64,000 bases of DNA, from positions 1,860,001-1,924,000 of the forward strand of contig JAHREC010000013.1 in the NCBI GenBank assembly GCA_020081605.1, in the 5' to 3' direction. Position numbers and translations under genes: made by a program. The DNA comes from Albifimbria verrucaria. Taxonomy: Eukaryota > Ascomycota > Sordariomycetes > Hypocreales > Stachybotryaceae. Of this stretch, positions 34,680 through 45,988 are shown piece by piece (positions within the stretch are counted from its first letter, which is position 1; every line of letters starts with the position of its first letter). The notes beneath the pieces were generated by a model, which was not told the origin of the DNA, did no database searches, and saw only the letters and a program-made list of their open reading frames with translations.

Positions 34680-35406
34680 CTTGGCTAATGTTGTGAAGCT
34701 GTATTCGGGCTGGAGAACGTCGAGCTTCTCGACAGCAGCTCTGAGGTGGGGGTCGGCTTCTCAATCACCATGCGCCTGGCAAGCCAACCTCTGCGCTCGT
34801 CGAGAGTTTGTTCGGAAAGGAATTGGTGTTCTGAGTGACGCACTCGAGTGTGGTCGCTGAAAAAACGCGTCTCTTCCGCCACCTCTTATAGGTTCAAGGT
34901 CCAGTTCGTAGGACAGAGCTCAAAATTTCAATCTCCAAGGCTGCTGCGAAGGCTGCACTGACTGCCTAGCCTACTTGGCACTAGCGCATCTCACTAGCCA
35001 CCCATGCATGAGCCACATCTGGGGAAGCAGGACAATGCCCAATGTAAACACCGAACTTGCTTCAGACCAGATAAAAACGAATTTCTTTGCCGTGTGATGC
35101 AAGAGGTGTAGATTCATTTCTCAGCCAATCTGACGAGAGAAGGAAGTAGAAAATCACCAGAAAGAAAGGGCCGACTTACTCAACATCAAACAGCACTACG
35201 ACACCTGGGTCATATAGTGAAAAACCCAGGAGCCATCCATATGGATGGGCCCATACGAACAGCTTCCTCAAACAGAACAAGTGCCGACGATGCTCAATGA
35301 GAGCTCTTGGTAGCCAAACCTATTCAATCCAGCTCAAAATACTTTCTATCGTCACCAGAAAACATAAACAACTCAGAACAGCGGGAACAACGCTCGCAGC
35401 CCCAAG
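34680..35406. other. Divergent promoter, BRR2 and coiled-coil gene
   Basis: 727 bases between two divergent starts. No gene supported. The ORFs at 34534-34882 run antisense into the BRR2 leader. Confidence 0.5.
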
Positions 35407-36955
35407 ATGGAAGTCAAACAAAAACTCGAGGACGGTCTCAGGCCGTTTACCAAGCCCAGAGAGCAAGTGAACTACATCCGGCGGGTTCTAGCCCTTCATC
35501 TTGGTGAAGAAACACAATCTGGCCCCCAAAACACCCTTTATCATTGGCAGGGACGTCTCATGATGCAAGAGTCAGCAGTGACGACAAAGGCATTTACAAA
35601 GAATATCTCGAGGCATCGAAAGCGCATGCCGCCGCGAAATTGGAGTTTGATACAGTTTCGGCAAACAGAAACGCCAAACCAACCCCTGATTCTGATTCAA
35701 CTAGCGGGTCCGAAGTTCTTGAAGAGCAACTTGATCTGTTGAAGCTGCGACAGAAGTATGAACGTCTGCTTCGAGTTCAAGAGCATTTGGAAACGCTCTC
35801 TCAGAAACCCGCTTCCACTCCAGACTTTGTCAGAGCCAGTCGAGATCTTTCAAGGAGCCCCAAACTTCCCAAGATACCAGATGTGATAGTTGGCAACTTA
35901 GTTGTCGAACAGAGCGGTTCTCCTTCTGACCTAAAAACTAGAATCCACCAACTTGAAAGGACGGCGTTGAAGGCGAAACTGCTGCTGAGGCAGCAGGAGC
36001 AGCTCCTAAGGACGCAAAGGCCAGATCGAAGCGTCAAACCACCACTGTTAGCAGCCATGCAGAGAGACTTAAAGCACTTCATGCCACCCGATCTGAGCTC
36101 ATCAATTGGATGGAAGCGGAACTAAGTAAGGCATCATCTGACGAGACTGAGACAGTTATGAGTTCTGCCAACCAGAACTTCGATTTGAAAGGCGATCAAT
36201 TTGTGGTAGAGACGAAGCTCGCCGACATACGTGAGAAGTACAGCACATACCTAGAACTGAGGAAGAGCATCCTAGCTTTGGTCGCAGATCGGCCTAAGCC
36301 ATCTATTCGACCCAAGATTCAGCAGGACAATCTAGAGCTTCATCCCCAGTCGGGAGATTTACCCGTGGACTATCTCTTGACCCCATATGTTGAGAACCTC
36401 TCATCACTATCAAAGAGTCTCAAAGCGAACATTGGACAGAAAACGCACATGCACTCTGTTTTGGGCCAGCAAATCAAGGACACGCAGCAAGCTCTCCACC
36501 ACCTCGCCGAAGAAAGCCAGCTACTCCCTGCCCATCCCTCCAAGAATATGGGCAGAGTAAAAGACCTGATATCAAATGAACCTACCGCTAAGGCAAATAG
36601 CATTGGACTGTCCTCACAAATCCGGCCATGGGTGTTGGCAGCTGACTCGGCTAAAATCGATACCTTGGAGACTGTGACAGAGACTGTAGAGACTGGACAA
36701 GTTGCTCTTGAAAACTTTATGAGACAACTTCAGGAGATCAACCAGCTATTAGGCCGGAACCAACAGGAGAAGGACAGAATCGCGGCAGCGGAAGGGTCTC
36801 AAGAGGAGGAGGACGATCTTTGGCTTGGCAATGCTGGTCAATCCAAAAACATTGGGAAAAGGCATGCCCAAACAGTCAAACCAGAACCGTTCAATGATAT
36901 TTGGTCCAGGCTGCACGGAAACCTAGGACTCATTGGCCATGATGAGCCGTCTTGA
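35407..36955 (+). CDS. Coiled-coil protein of unknown function
   Basis: Starts MEVKQKLEDGLRPFTKPREQ. The frame is broken at about 35551 (a G lost from a G run, joining YHWQ to GTSHDARVSSDDKGIYKEYL) and about 36008 (an A lost, joining RQQEQLL to KDAKARSKRQTTTVSSHAER). Crossing both gives about 516 residues with no intron. Most of the protein is heptad-rich helix: KLRQKYERLLRVQEHLETLS, KTRIHQLERTALKAKLLLRQ, FVVETKLADIREKYSTYLEL and FMRQLQEINQLLGRNQQEKD. A short acidic-aromatic end follows (EEEDDLWLGN, PFNDIWSRLHGNLGL). Such an architecture is typical of cytoskeletal or kinetochore/spindle linkers, but I do not recognise the family. Head-to-head with BRR2 and tail-to-tail with RFC2. Confidence 0.75.
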
Positions 36956-37082
36956 GAATTGCGTAGTTAGGGAAGCATTGGGCAGAGCACCCAGTTCTGT
37001 CTGGCATTGATATTTTACCTAACGCCCCAAACCTATAGACAAACGCCGAATCTATTCTACAGCTTTTGAGAAAGCGTTTCGT

Positions 37083-38396
37083 TCATTTCCCAGCCATAAT
37101 TGCAGATGTTCTCATGGCCAGATCAAGTATAGACAAGTGTTCATCAGCGCCATCTACTAGTCGCTTGTCAACCTCAGAAAAGACCATTAGAATTTTATTC
37201 TTCTGAAAGTCAGGAATCGTCTCGTCAAGAGTCAAGTTTTGGTAAAGCTAAAATAGGGTGTCAGTAGGCGCTCGAGCTCTTCGTGAAAGGGGACTGCTCA
37301 CTTGTGTCACTATAAGGCCAGCACTCCAGCCATCGGCAATCATATCCTCCACCACCTTGGATATGGGCTGATAGGTTGCGCCGGAGCTTCTAGGCCGCAT
37401 CGCCTTGACTAGATCATCAATAATGTTGTTGGGGATAACTCCAGCAATGTCTTCCACGATCTTGACTGTGACGGGTTTCTTGTCCACTTCCATCTGCTCG
37501 CCCCCATCCACATCCTTCGTCTTGTCAGCATTGGCGCCGACCAGCCGGGCTGCGCTCTGTAGATATGTGATTGCTTTTCTTAAATCGCCATCGCTGCACT
37601 TAATCAGAGCATCCAGAGCACCATCTTCGAGGGCCACACCCTCATTTTCTGCAATATCCGCCAACCTCTTCTTCGCATTGCCTTGGTCGAGGCTCTTGAA
37701 GCGAAATTTGCTGCATCTACTGGCCAACGGATCGATGATGCGAGTAACGTAATTACAGATAAGACAAAAGCGTGTAATCTTGCTGTATGTCTCCATTGTT
37801 CGACGTAAGGCGCTCTGGGCGTCCTGTGTCATCGAATCGGCCTCGTCGAGGATGATGATCTTGAATGGTGGGCAGGGGTATTTTTGCTTATAGCCAGGCG
37901 TCGGGTTGGTGAGTTGCATTCGGGCAAAGTTTTTGACCTTTTCACGGACGATTGAGATGCCACGTTCGTCGGATGCGTTGAGCTCAAGGACTCGGGATTT
38001 CATCATCTCGGGGCCGTACAGCTCTTTGGCCAGAGCCAGAACGGTGGAAGTCTTTCCAGTGCCGGGCGGTCCGTAGAAAAGCATATGCGGCAGCTAAATG
38101 ACAGTCAGCGATGGTGCATCGCCCATGGAAACAGCAGTACCAACGTTGGAGGCTTGTAGAGTTCGTTGTAGCACCTTCACGGTGTGATCTTGTGCCGCGA
38201 CATCGTCAAGCTTTTTCGGTCGACTGTGACAATGTGAGATCTCCATGCATAGCTTCGATGCCATTGCTTATCAAACTTACTATTTCTCCACCCAAGGTTG
38301 TGTTCGTCCGTCGGATTGTTTGTCCTGCTTCAAATCCGGTGCAGCATTTGCAGCAGCGGCGGCTTTTCGGGCCTTCAGATCGAAGAAATTGGCCAT
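37083..38396 (-). CDS. RFC2: Replication factor C subunit 2 (human RFC4 orthologue)
   Basis: Four exons (38396-38281, 38223-38145, 38093-37302, 37247-37083) give 383 residues with no frame break. Introns are 51-57 nt, and the second lies between ASN and [20 protein letters not shown] is the AAA+ clamp loader that opens PCNA onto primed DNA. Family marks are the start [36 protein letters not shown], Walker [11 protein letters not shown], Walker [12 protein letters not shown], sensor [20 protein letters not shown] (with the SRC motif shared by RFC small subunits), [26 protein letters not shown] and a C-terminal collar ending RTSAIMAGK. The [15 protein letters not shown] block matches yeast Rfc2/human RFC4 rather than Rfc3, Rfc4 or Rfc5. 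Confidence 0.95.
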
Positions 38397-40297
38397 TTGT
38401 GAGATTATGAACGTATGTTTAGGAGCATATAAAGAGGAAGCTCAAGCTGGTCATGTGGCAAGCCAGCTGTTCGGTGATAATGCTGGGGCTGCGTTGTGGT
38501 GATGGAATCATGAAGGTATTTGGAAAACCAATTAACGCGTCGGCCAAATCTTTACGCTGACGCGCATCGCGTCCAGCAAGCTTAGGATTTCCTGAGCAAG
38601 ACCAGGGCTAAATTGAGGTAGCTCGCTCCCCAGTGCTGAAGTACAGTACCTTGTCCAGCATTGTGCTTTGGGCTTACTGGACCCCGCAGTCAAGCCCCCT
38701 CCTTTAGACCCCACTACGAGTGGTACCCAAGGTAAGGCAGCACGGGTACCTTAGGTACTATAGACAGGTACCTACCCAGGTACGTACAGGTAGCCACCTT
38801 CTATCCATAATACCATTGGTATAGTCCCGATGCACCCTGATTAGGAGTTGCGGCCCGTTACATCACGTCAACTATGCCGTGTTCAAGCGCTCAAGGTAAT
38901 GGATAACGCTACCCGTGTTGCAAAGGGCACCTCAGGTCCATGGCTAGGTAGTTTAGTAATTCCAAAGCCAGGTGCTTTGTCTCGTTGTGTTGCTGCATCC
39001 GCTCTAATGTTGGTGTCCCAAACCGTAGAGCCACCAAACTACCTACCTACTAATGTAGAGTAGGCATCTTGAACGCAATAAGTTGTCTAGTCTTGGTGGC
39101 CCAGCATGCATAGCAGTCAACCATGCATGCACGAGAGCCGCATAGTCCTTAGATCCGGGATCCATAATCGGTTTGAGCAAGGGGCGATCTACTGTACCAA
39201 ACCTGAGGGTTACACGGTTGAATGCACCGGCAGCAGCGTGCATGAAAGAGGAAGAATACCTGGTAGCCAAACAATGCAGACCCTTCCAAGAAATCGACAC
39301 GCGATGCGAAGATTTGTCCGGATGTGTCTTCTGCGTCTTTAGAGCAGCGGCCGCATCATAATATACACAAGAACATGGGGACAAAGGACAGAATAACTTC
39401 GACTGAACTAGCTCGTTGAGGCCATGCAGATAATTATGTTGCCACCTCACTTCGTGCCATCTACGCAAGTTGGGGCTTTTTCCAATGAAGCTGAAGAATG
39501 CCGCAAATTTTTGTTTTTTGCATGAATGGCACTTGCTCGCCCGCTTCTAGAACACCTGGACAACAACGAGTTCCTATTGTAGCTGAAATGAAGTGCAGGT
39601 ACTCTGTAGTTGCATGTTACACGGAGTGCACAGCCCTGCTCCTGATCCCGTTGCCGCCCCTCCCAACTGGAGTCTGGGCCTGAAAAGGGCCCAGCAGGAT
39701 TATACCGTATAGGTACTGTACTGCAAAGTAAAGTAAAGTAAATTGCATGCAAGACGCAGCTAATGTAGCTATGTACTAGGTAGGTATTACAAGTACCCGA
39801 CGTGCTGAGCAGAGTTGACTCGTAGAATAAAACAAAGCAAGCCGCAGCCCGGCGACCCTCCAACTTCAATAAGTACTCCATTTCCAAAACCCGGAAGAGG
39901 AAAAGGTCCAGTTGTCGGAGCACCAAGCACACTAAATACCTACCTTAGTAGGTAATTACTATACCTACCGTACCTGCCTAGGTACCTACCCAGGTACCAA
40001 GGTAAGCACCTCTAGACAAGCACGGTAGGTCTAGGTAGGTAGGTTGGCTGTTGGGCAGTGTCAAGAGGAGGCAGCAGCTGCCAACCGTGAGTCAAACTCA
40101 ACTTCATACTTACCTTACCTATTCACTGCATGGCACCGCCTGACCTCGCTCTTCGTGTCCCTTAGCTTAAACAGCGCCCTCTTCTCACGCGTCAGCACCA
40201 CTTCATCTCTTCAACAGCTTCTGCGGGCCTCTCCCATGAATCTGCATCGTCACCTTCGCAAGCCTCGCCGCAGTGTATCCCTCCCGAACCCGTCATT
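38397..40297. other. Intergenic, 1.9 kb, dense TAGGTACCTA-type words
   Basis: Promoter side of both RFC2 and the E2 gene. GGTAGGTA/TACCTACC and TAGGTACC words cluster at 38730-38795, 39040-39057, 39776-39795, 39935-40050 and 40105-40120. The 161-codon minus ORF at 39447-39932 has no family and skewed composition and is rejected. No RNA gene seen. Confidence 0.6.
39935..40055. repeat. Cluster of palindromic TAGGTACCTA-like words
   Basis: In about 120 bases the words tacctacc, ttagtaggta, cctaggtacctaccc, ggtaccaaggta and taggtctaggtaggtaggt follow one another, many forming self-complementary GGTACC/CCTAGG cores. The same vocabulary recurs in most long spacers here and is absent from exons. 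Confidence 0.6.
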
Positions 40298-42031
40298 ATG
40301 GACCAGTCCATAATTCGCATCACCAAGGTTCAATGCCCCCACCTCTTTCGAGGCTTTGCCTCTGCCAACGACCACTGCTGACTTGATCCCAGGAGATAAG
40401 TGATCTTCAGAAAAGCTCAGATCTATGTGTGTCTATGCTCGTGCCCTCATTCATCCATGGCTCGTTTTAACCGGCCTACCGCCATCTGTAGCCATCGCCG
40501 TCGCATGCCGAGATATCGATGTTCGCAATGTCAAGGCCTTGATCATGGGGCCTCACGAGACCCCTTACGAGTTTGGGTTCTTCGAGGTATGTGACGCCGT
40601 GCTTGTTGTACAATATGCTCTGACCAAACGTCTGTGGCAGTTCGCAATAAGATTCAACAAAGGTCGAGATCCTCCTCTCCTTCGGTTTCCATCTCCTGGA
40701 TCTGACAGTGGCCAATGCTTAGAATACCCTCCAAGTCCCCAAATGTGCAGTGTGTCACCACGAACGGCGGCCGATGCAGATTTAACCCAAACATTTATTC
40801 AAATGGCAAAGTTTGCCTGTGAGTGATTATCGCACATCGATATTGTTCGTATCATTGCTGACAATTCCCAGCTCGATTCTGGGGTGATTATGAGCCTATC
40901 ACCACAATATTTCTGCCTCCCCGACTAACACTGCAGCAGGACATGGCGAGGCGAGAGAGGTGAAGAGTGGTCGTCAGCGCAAGGCCTTGAGTCTATCTTA
41001 CTCTCAATCCAGAGTCTCATGTCCACTAATCCTTACGAGAACGAACCTGGGTTCGAAGACGCGAATGAAGAGTCAGACAAGAGGGCGCAGAAGGCCTACG
41101 TTCAGAAGGTATTATTCGTATGTTCCGGTCGATACATCGATCTGACTTGTCCCCTAGATACGCCACGAAACATTGAGGATATCTGTTATCCAGCGACTCG
41201 AAGGATATCTCGGGTTGAATTCAGATGGCACTCGCAAAAGCTCTACCTGTACCGATCTTGATGAAATGGACAAGGACGACATCGATGAGTCTAGTGTTCC
41301 ATTTGAACCGTTCAAGGACTTATGCAAGCGCCGCTTTTTGTGGTACTTTGAATCGTATCTGTCAGCTATTCAGCAAGGGATGAAGGACGTCAAAGACCAT
41401 CAACCATTTGAGCGCATGCCATTCGAATCAGCCGGAAGTAATTCGATGGACGGAAAGTTCAACTGGACGGATCTGCACCGGAGACTCCTTAAGATCAAGG
41501 CTGTGCTGGATGCCGAACCCGAAGAATGGATTTCGGAAGGGCTTCAGGCTGTGAAAACAGAATCCAGAGTGGCTGTAAACTTGCAGCATCAGTTTGAACA
41601 ACTGTCTGCATCTTTCAAGCGCAGCGAGGTGCCTCATAGTATTGTACTCGAGAACGGCAACCCGTTTGTGTGGCTTCTCACCTATTTTGGTAGCCCCATG
41701 ACCAACTTGGATGGGGGCTCTTCCGTATCAGGATAGTCTTTAGCCCTCGATTTCCGGATGAGCAGCCTCGCGTGCGGTTTGAAACCAAGATTTTCCATCA
41801 TCATATCGCGTCAGACGGTACCGCCTGTTATACACCGGATCCGATGAGAAGGGAAGACGTCAAGTCTCATATCGAGGCTATCATGACGACTCTAGAAGAC
41901 GAGGAACCGGCCTACGATCCTCGGAAGATAGTCAATCCCGAGGCTAGTAAGCTCTTTTGGGAAACAACGCAGAGGAGCGAAAGAAGTATTCTCGACGGCT
42001 TCGTCGAACAGTACAGCAGAGCATGGAGTAG
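40298..42031 (+). CDS. UBE2Z-like ubiquitin-conjugating enzyme with two UBC-type domains
   Basis: Eight exons: 40298-40327, 40393-40426, 40492-40586, 40641-40662, 40723-40818, 40872-40883, 40940-41108 and 41158-42031. They start MDQSIIRITKEISDLQKSSD. The first UBC domain reads VKALIMGPHETPYEFGFFEF, TTNGGRCRFNPNIYSNGKVC with the catalytic Cys in KVCLSILGTW, and EWSSAQGLESILLSIQSLMS, closest to UBE2Z (which accepts the activating enzyme UBA6 in animals). NPYENEPGFE and IRHETLRISVIQRLEGYLG follow as in UBE2Z. After a helical linker, a second UBC-like fold appears: FVWLLTYFGSPMTNLDGG, RIRIVFSPRFPDEQPRVRF, FHHHIASDGTACYTPDP and a tail KKYSRRLRRTVQQSME. Frame breaks are at about 40738 (C lost), 41715 (G lost) and 41960 (G lost). 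Without the last, the frame would run on to 42089. The 12-nt exon 6 is unusually small but is needed for LSILG. Confidence 0.85.
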
Positions 42032-42566
42032 GGCACCCATATCCTTTGCCCTTGGAATGATAGCTGACAATTGTGCAGAGACTTTTTGAGTGAACAGGCA
42101 AGAACACGCCCAACTCGTTTATACTTGCATTGCTACTGGCGCTCACAGGAGGCTTTCGGGGCTTTCATAGCTAGGGGTTACGGCGTTTTGGCTTCGTTAG
42201 TAGGGCTAGGTCGTGAGTGTGCAGTGGAAGACGGATGTTGGGCATACACGTCACGAACACTATTGCGTTTCTTTATTCAGATCCATGCATATTTGGTCCC
42301 ATTAACAATGATAGTATAGCATAATCAAATCAGCTCAAGAAAGCTATAGTAACATGCTCATAACGGCAAGTTGGCTCTTCGTCAATATGCGAACGAAATA
42401 TCCTGACCCAGGCGTCATGATTCTTATTTTCTGAATTTAAGAGACCAGAAACCTACATTCAAACAACACTCGCAAGCCCAGTCGCCTGAGCGCCTCCGTC
42501 TAAACAAACCCCAACACCATGCAGTCCATATCATTGGCACTCATTATCCGTAAATCGCAGTTATCA
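42032..42566. other. Spacer between convergent genes
   Basis: Holds the 3' flanks of the E2 gene and of the minus-strand nuclear-type gene, whose stop may be at 42567 or, in the uncorrected frame, at 42500. AT-rich near 42300-42450. No gene seen. Confidence 0.45.
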
Positions 42567-43293
42567 TTACTTCTTGCCTTTTGTCTTTTGGCAATCTTAT
42601 CCTTCTGAGGGTTGTAGGAGTAGCCACGCCTTGATAAGACTCTTGCGGCCCATCGCCCTGGAACTCATAGGCGCCATTTGCACCAACAATGGCTGGCGTC
42701 CCTTGAGTAGGACGCGCAACCTGGTCAGCGTGAAGTTTGTCCAGTGACTCGCCCACGACGGCATACTGTGACCAGTTGATGGGCGGGCAGCGAACAATGT
42801 CCTGGGGCTTGGGCAGAGAGGTCCAGGAGTGAACCCCAGCAGCTTGCTGAGATGACGATGGGTTTGCCGCGTCGTCGCTGCTTGAGTCCTCCCTCCACCA
42901 GAAGCGATGGGCTCTGAGGGACCGGGGCCCGAATTGACCCTGCCGGCGAGCAGATCGTTTATGAAAGCCTTAGGTTCTCGCACCGCCTCATCTTTAGCCT
43001 TATCTAGAGCCTGTATGTCCGCAACGGCGCGTTGCTTCTGTATCTGCAGAATAGAAATGGCCGACTTGAGAGCGATGACATCAGGGTTGGAGTCGAAGGT
43101 GATGGGCTCCGGTGCCGGGGCGGTATGGCAACTTGATGAGGTTGGTTATGGGTGAAGGTCTGGCGTGGCGGCAGTGGTTCAGGCTCACCCGGTAACCGGG
43201 CCGGAGGTAGAGTTGAGTCAGAGGTGAGATGGGTGGTGGTGAGGGAGACGAAGGCCTGGCTGGCTGATTCGTGTCGATCGTGAGAGCAGGCAT
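42567..43293 (-). CDS. Conserved fungal nuclear-type protein, function unknown
   Basis: Start MPALTIDTNQPARPSSPSPP at 43293. A 57-nt intron is likely at about 43190-43134 (GTGAGC donor, CATAACCAAC branch region, CAAG acceptor). After a break in a C run near 43120 (two bases), the frame continues APEPITFDSNPDVIALKSAI, SILQIQKQRAVADIQALDKA and KAFINDLLAGRVNSGPGPSE. A break near 42893 leads to SSSDDAANPSSSQQAAG and WTSLPKPQDIVRCPPINWSQ, then YAVVGESLDKLHADQVARPT. A last C loss near 42628 joins GVATP to YNPQKDKIAKRQK. A G loss just before the end would give the basic stop KGKK, otherwise the frame runs to 42500. About 220 residues. The short coil and Pro/Ser-rich flanks suggest a subunit of a nuclear complex. 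I cannot name it. Confidence 0.65.
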
Positions 43294-44242
43294 GGTGGAT
43301 ACAGGGCTGGGGAAAGCTCAGCCAGTAAGTGACGGAGTTGAGTTATCAAGGCTGGTGTTGCGCGCGCTTCTGCAACGGCTTGACTAGACTCCGGGTTCTC
43401 ACAGAGCTGGAACGATGAACGTTGGAGTACACAAAGCTAGAGTAGTGGCAATGTTAGTAAGCCAAAGTGAGGGCGGTGGCCTGAAAACAGGGAGTGAGTG
43501 CTCTCCGTTCTATGAGGCAAATGTGACGGAGCAGGCTGCAGAGCAATTGCATACAGTAAAGATGCGCTAATGGGGATGTGAATTATAGGCGACGCCGGCG
43601 TTTGCAGGCAGTTGAGCTCACAGGCCAGTAGGTGCTGGTTCCAACGAGGTTACAGGCACAGAGCCCTGCAAGTGCAGTGGGCTTCATGCTGATGTGAGGC
43701 GGCTTACCTCATCTGCTTTGTACTATCTCCTAGGCACCAAACTAGATGTTCCATTGTACCTGCTGAAGAGTGCATCTGAAGTACCTACCTTGCCTGTCTT
43801 ATGAGCAAGTACCGTAGGTACTGGCAGAAGCATGCTCCACCACCTTAGTAGGCAAATGAAAGAGAGCATATGCTGCGTGTTTGGCTAGATTTGATTTGAG
43901 CTAGCAACTCATTCGAAAATAGCGTCCTGCCGTATCTTTCCAATGCACCCAAACCGATGCCATGTTTTTATTCGATTGGTTGTGCCATGATTGTTCAAAT
44001 GCTAGGTGTTTAGGTACCTTACCTCGGTATCATCATGCGCAAGCCAAGAGGCTCGTATCGACCCTTCGATACTTTTTCCTGCAGGTACCCAGTACCTGGT
44101 CAAGTACAGATACCACAGGTTGAGCTGAGCTTACCGGCCAGTTCTAATACCTCCAAAAGACAACTCCTGTAGGAGGAACGCTCCAGTTCCCTGATCCCAA
44201 ACCACTTCCATCAACTCCCATCCTCGCCCCAGACGACGCGTG
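43294..44242. other. Divergent promoter region
   Basis: About 950 bases between divergent starts, with GGTACC/TACCTACC words near 43780, 43810-43825, 44008-44025 and 44085-44105. No gene supported. Confidence 0.5.
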
Positions 44243-45988
44243 ATGGCTGAATCTTTGAATTCATTGACAACTCGAGCCTTGATCGGGTGTCCCGAAAGAG
44301 AATACGGAGCCATGTGATGAAAGGGAGGAACTTGGGCAAGAAGTGCCCGAGGCGGCCCCGTCAAGCTGCTCCCCAGTGCTCAACCATTTCGTACACCAAG
44401 AATGATGACTTCGGTGAGACGCCGAAAGCCGGCGTCGAGGGCTGAACACTTTGATCAAATTAGTGGCACGGGCTCTGCCGAGGAGAACCTTCAGACCGAA
44501 GAAATCTATGAATTGAACCGGAAGAGCTCAGACGAAATAATTCCTCTGCGACTTCGTCCAGGTAACACTATGGCTCAGGTATTCCGGGCGCCTGAGATGG
44601 TAACATGGGGAATCAGCTCGTGCCAGCACAGACAAACCCACACATAACACTGCAAATGCTTAAACAAACTGGGACAATGTTAGCATGTTGGTCTTTCCCA
44701 TTCGAGGTGACGCCTTACATAGAGATGTCCTTCTACAACTGTCAGTGGCGCCCTTTGTATTCGCCCCATCGGTTGTATTGTTTACTGAAATGAAAGAATA
44801 GTCACGCAGGTAGTTGCTCAAACCCTCTATCCGCCCGCGTTTTGCAAAAGCAGCCGGTGGCTCCAATCTGTCTGGTTCCACCTGATGTTTGTTGACGAGG
44901 CTTGTAAGAGTCCTTGATATCTCTGAGCGTGCAGTGGAATTAACTGCTCCCAGACTTCCACTGCTCCCTTGCTCTGATAATGAATGCCATTGACATAGCA
45001 ATTGGTAATACCGAAGTCACCCATAAGAACCGTTTATTGACGGTCAAGGCCTTCAGTCTCATCAACCTAAAACTGTCGAGCACTGATCCCGTGTCAGACG
45101 TGGCAATAGCCAGCGTCATAAGCCTTTGTCTTCTCTCTGACCTACACCGGAGACATGCTGAAACCCAGGTACACTTCCAGGGACTCTGCAAAATGATTGA
45201 GATACGGGGCGGGATGCCTGCAGTCTATGACAAACCTTATCTATTGGAAAAGATTCACCGGTATGAGCCTCTTATATTACTTGCCGTTACCTGGACCCTT
45301 AAAGACTCACCGCGATAGTATCGATCTTGACCTTGCCCTCCATTTTGGGACTTCACCACAATTTGGCCCAGTATACCCTTTTCCACCAATTACACACCCG
45401 CACCAGTATGACTGCATCGCGAAAAATAAATGTGCCTTGGCAATGTACCTGAAAGATATCAACACGCAGCTAGCGGCGATCGCTGAAGATATGTTCATGC
45501 TGACGCAGGTCCTCAATGCCACCACGACCGAGACAAAGTTGGATGGTACCACATACCAGGAACTTGTATTATCATTTCTATATCGTCTTCTCGATGTCTC
45601 TACTATCCTGAACCCGACATTCAAAAGCAATATTGAGCGTGCCTGCCACTTGGGCATGGTTGCTTTCATGTCGACTTTACTATTCCGGTTTGATAGTAAT
45701 TACCATATCCAGTACACTATTGTTCTACAAGAATACCAAGAGGTCCTCCAAGTACCAGACCTCTTCGATACCGCACCTCAAGACCTGCGTCTATGGCTAC
45801 TGACAGTGGCCGACATCATTGTCTCCCGGAAAATTCATACCCACTGGCGTCCATCCCAGCTGGCTGCATGCTTGTCTGATCTCGGAATTGAAACATGGGA
45901 GCGCGCTCAAGCGCTTTTAAAGCGATATCCATGGGTCAAACTAGTACACGACAAGCGCGCTCGTACAAATTTCACCGTGTCTACTTGA
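44243..45988 (+). CDS. Fungal-specific transcription-factor-domain protein lacking a Zn cluster
   Basis: Start MAES at 44243. With one C restored at about 44253 it continues FEFIDNSSLDRVSRKRIRSH and VMKGRNLGKKCPRRP, the short basic N-terminus typical of zinc-cluster-less members of the Fungal_trans_2 group. The frame shifts again near 44420 (into RRKPASRAEHFDQIS) and near 44607 (a G run; NQLVPAQTNPHITLQMLKQ, SFPFEVTPYI). About 190 bases (44770-44955) do not read through and probably hold an intron. CSLALIMNAIDIAIGN then opens the domain, with VASVISLC-type helices and VHFQGLCKMIEIRGG. An intron at 45260-45319 joins KIHR to IDLDLALHFGTSPQFGP. The end is WVKLVHDKRARTNFTVST. No Zn2Cys6 motif is found upstream. 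A regulatory role is inferred from the family. Its target is unknown, as no cluster genes adjoin it. Confidence 0.65.

Noticed and set aside
39447..39932. 161-codon minus-strand ORF between RFC2 and the E2 gene
   Set aside because: No recognised family, Cys/Tyr-heavy composition, and it lies across the TAGGTACCTA-rich promoter region.
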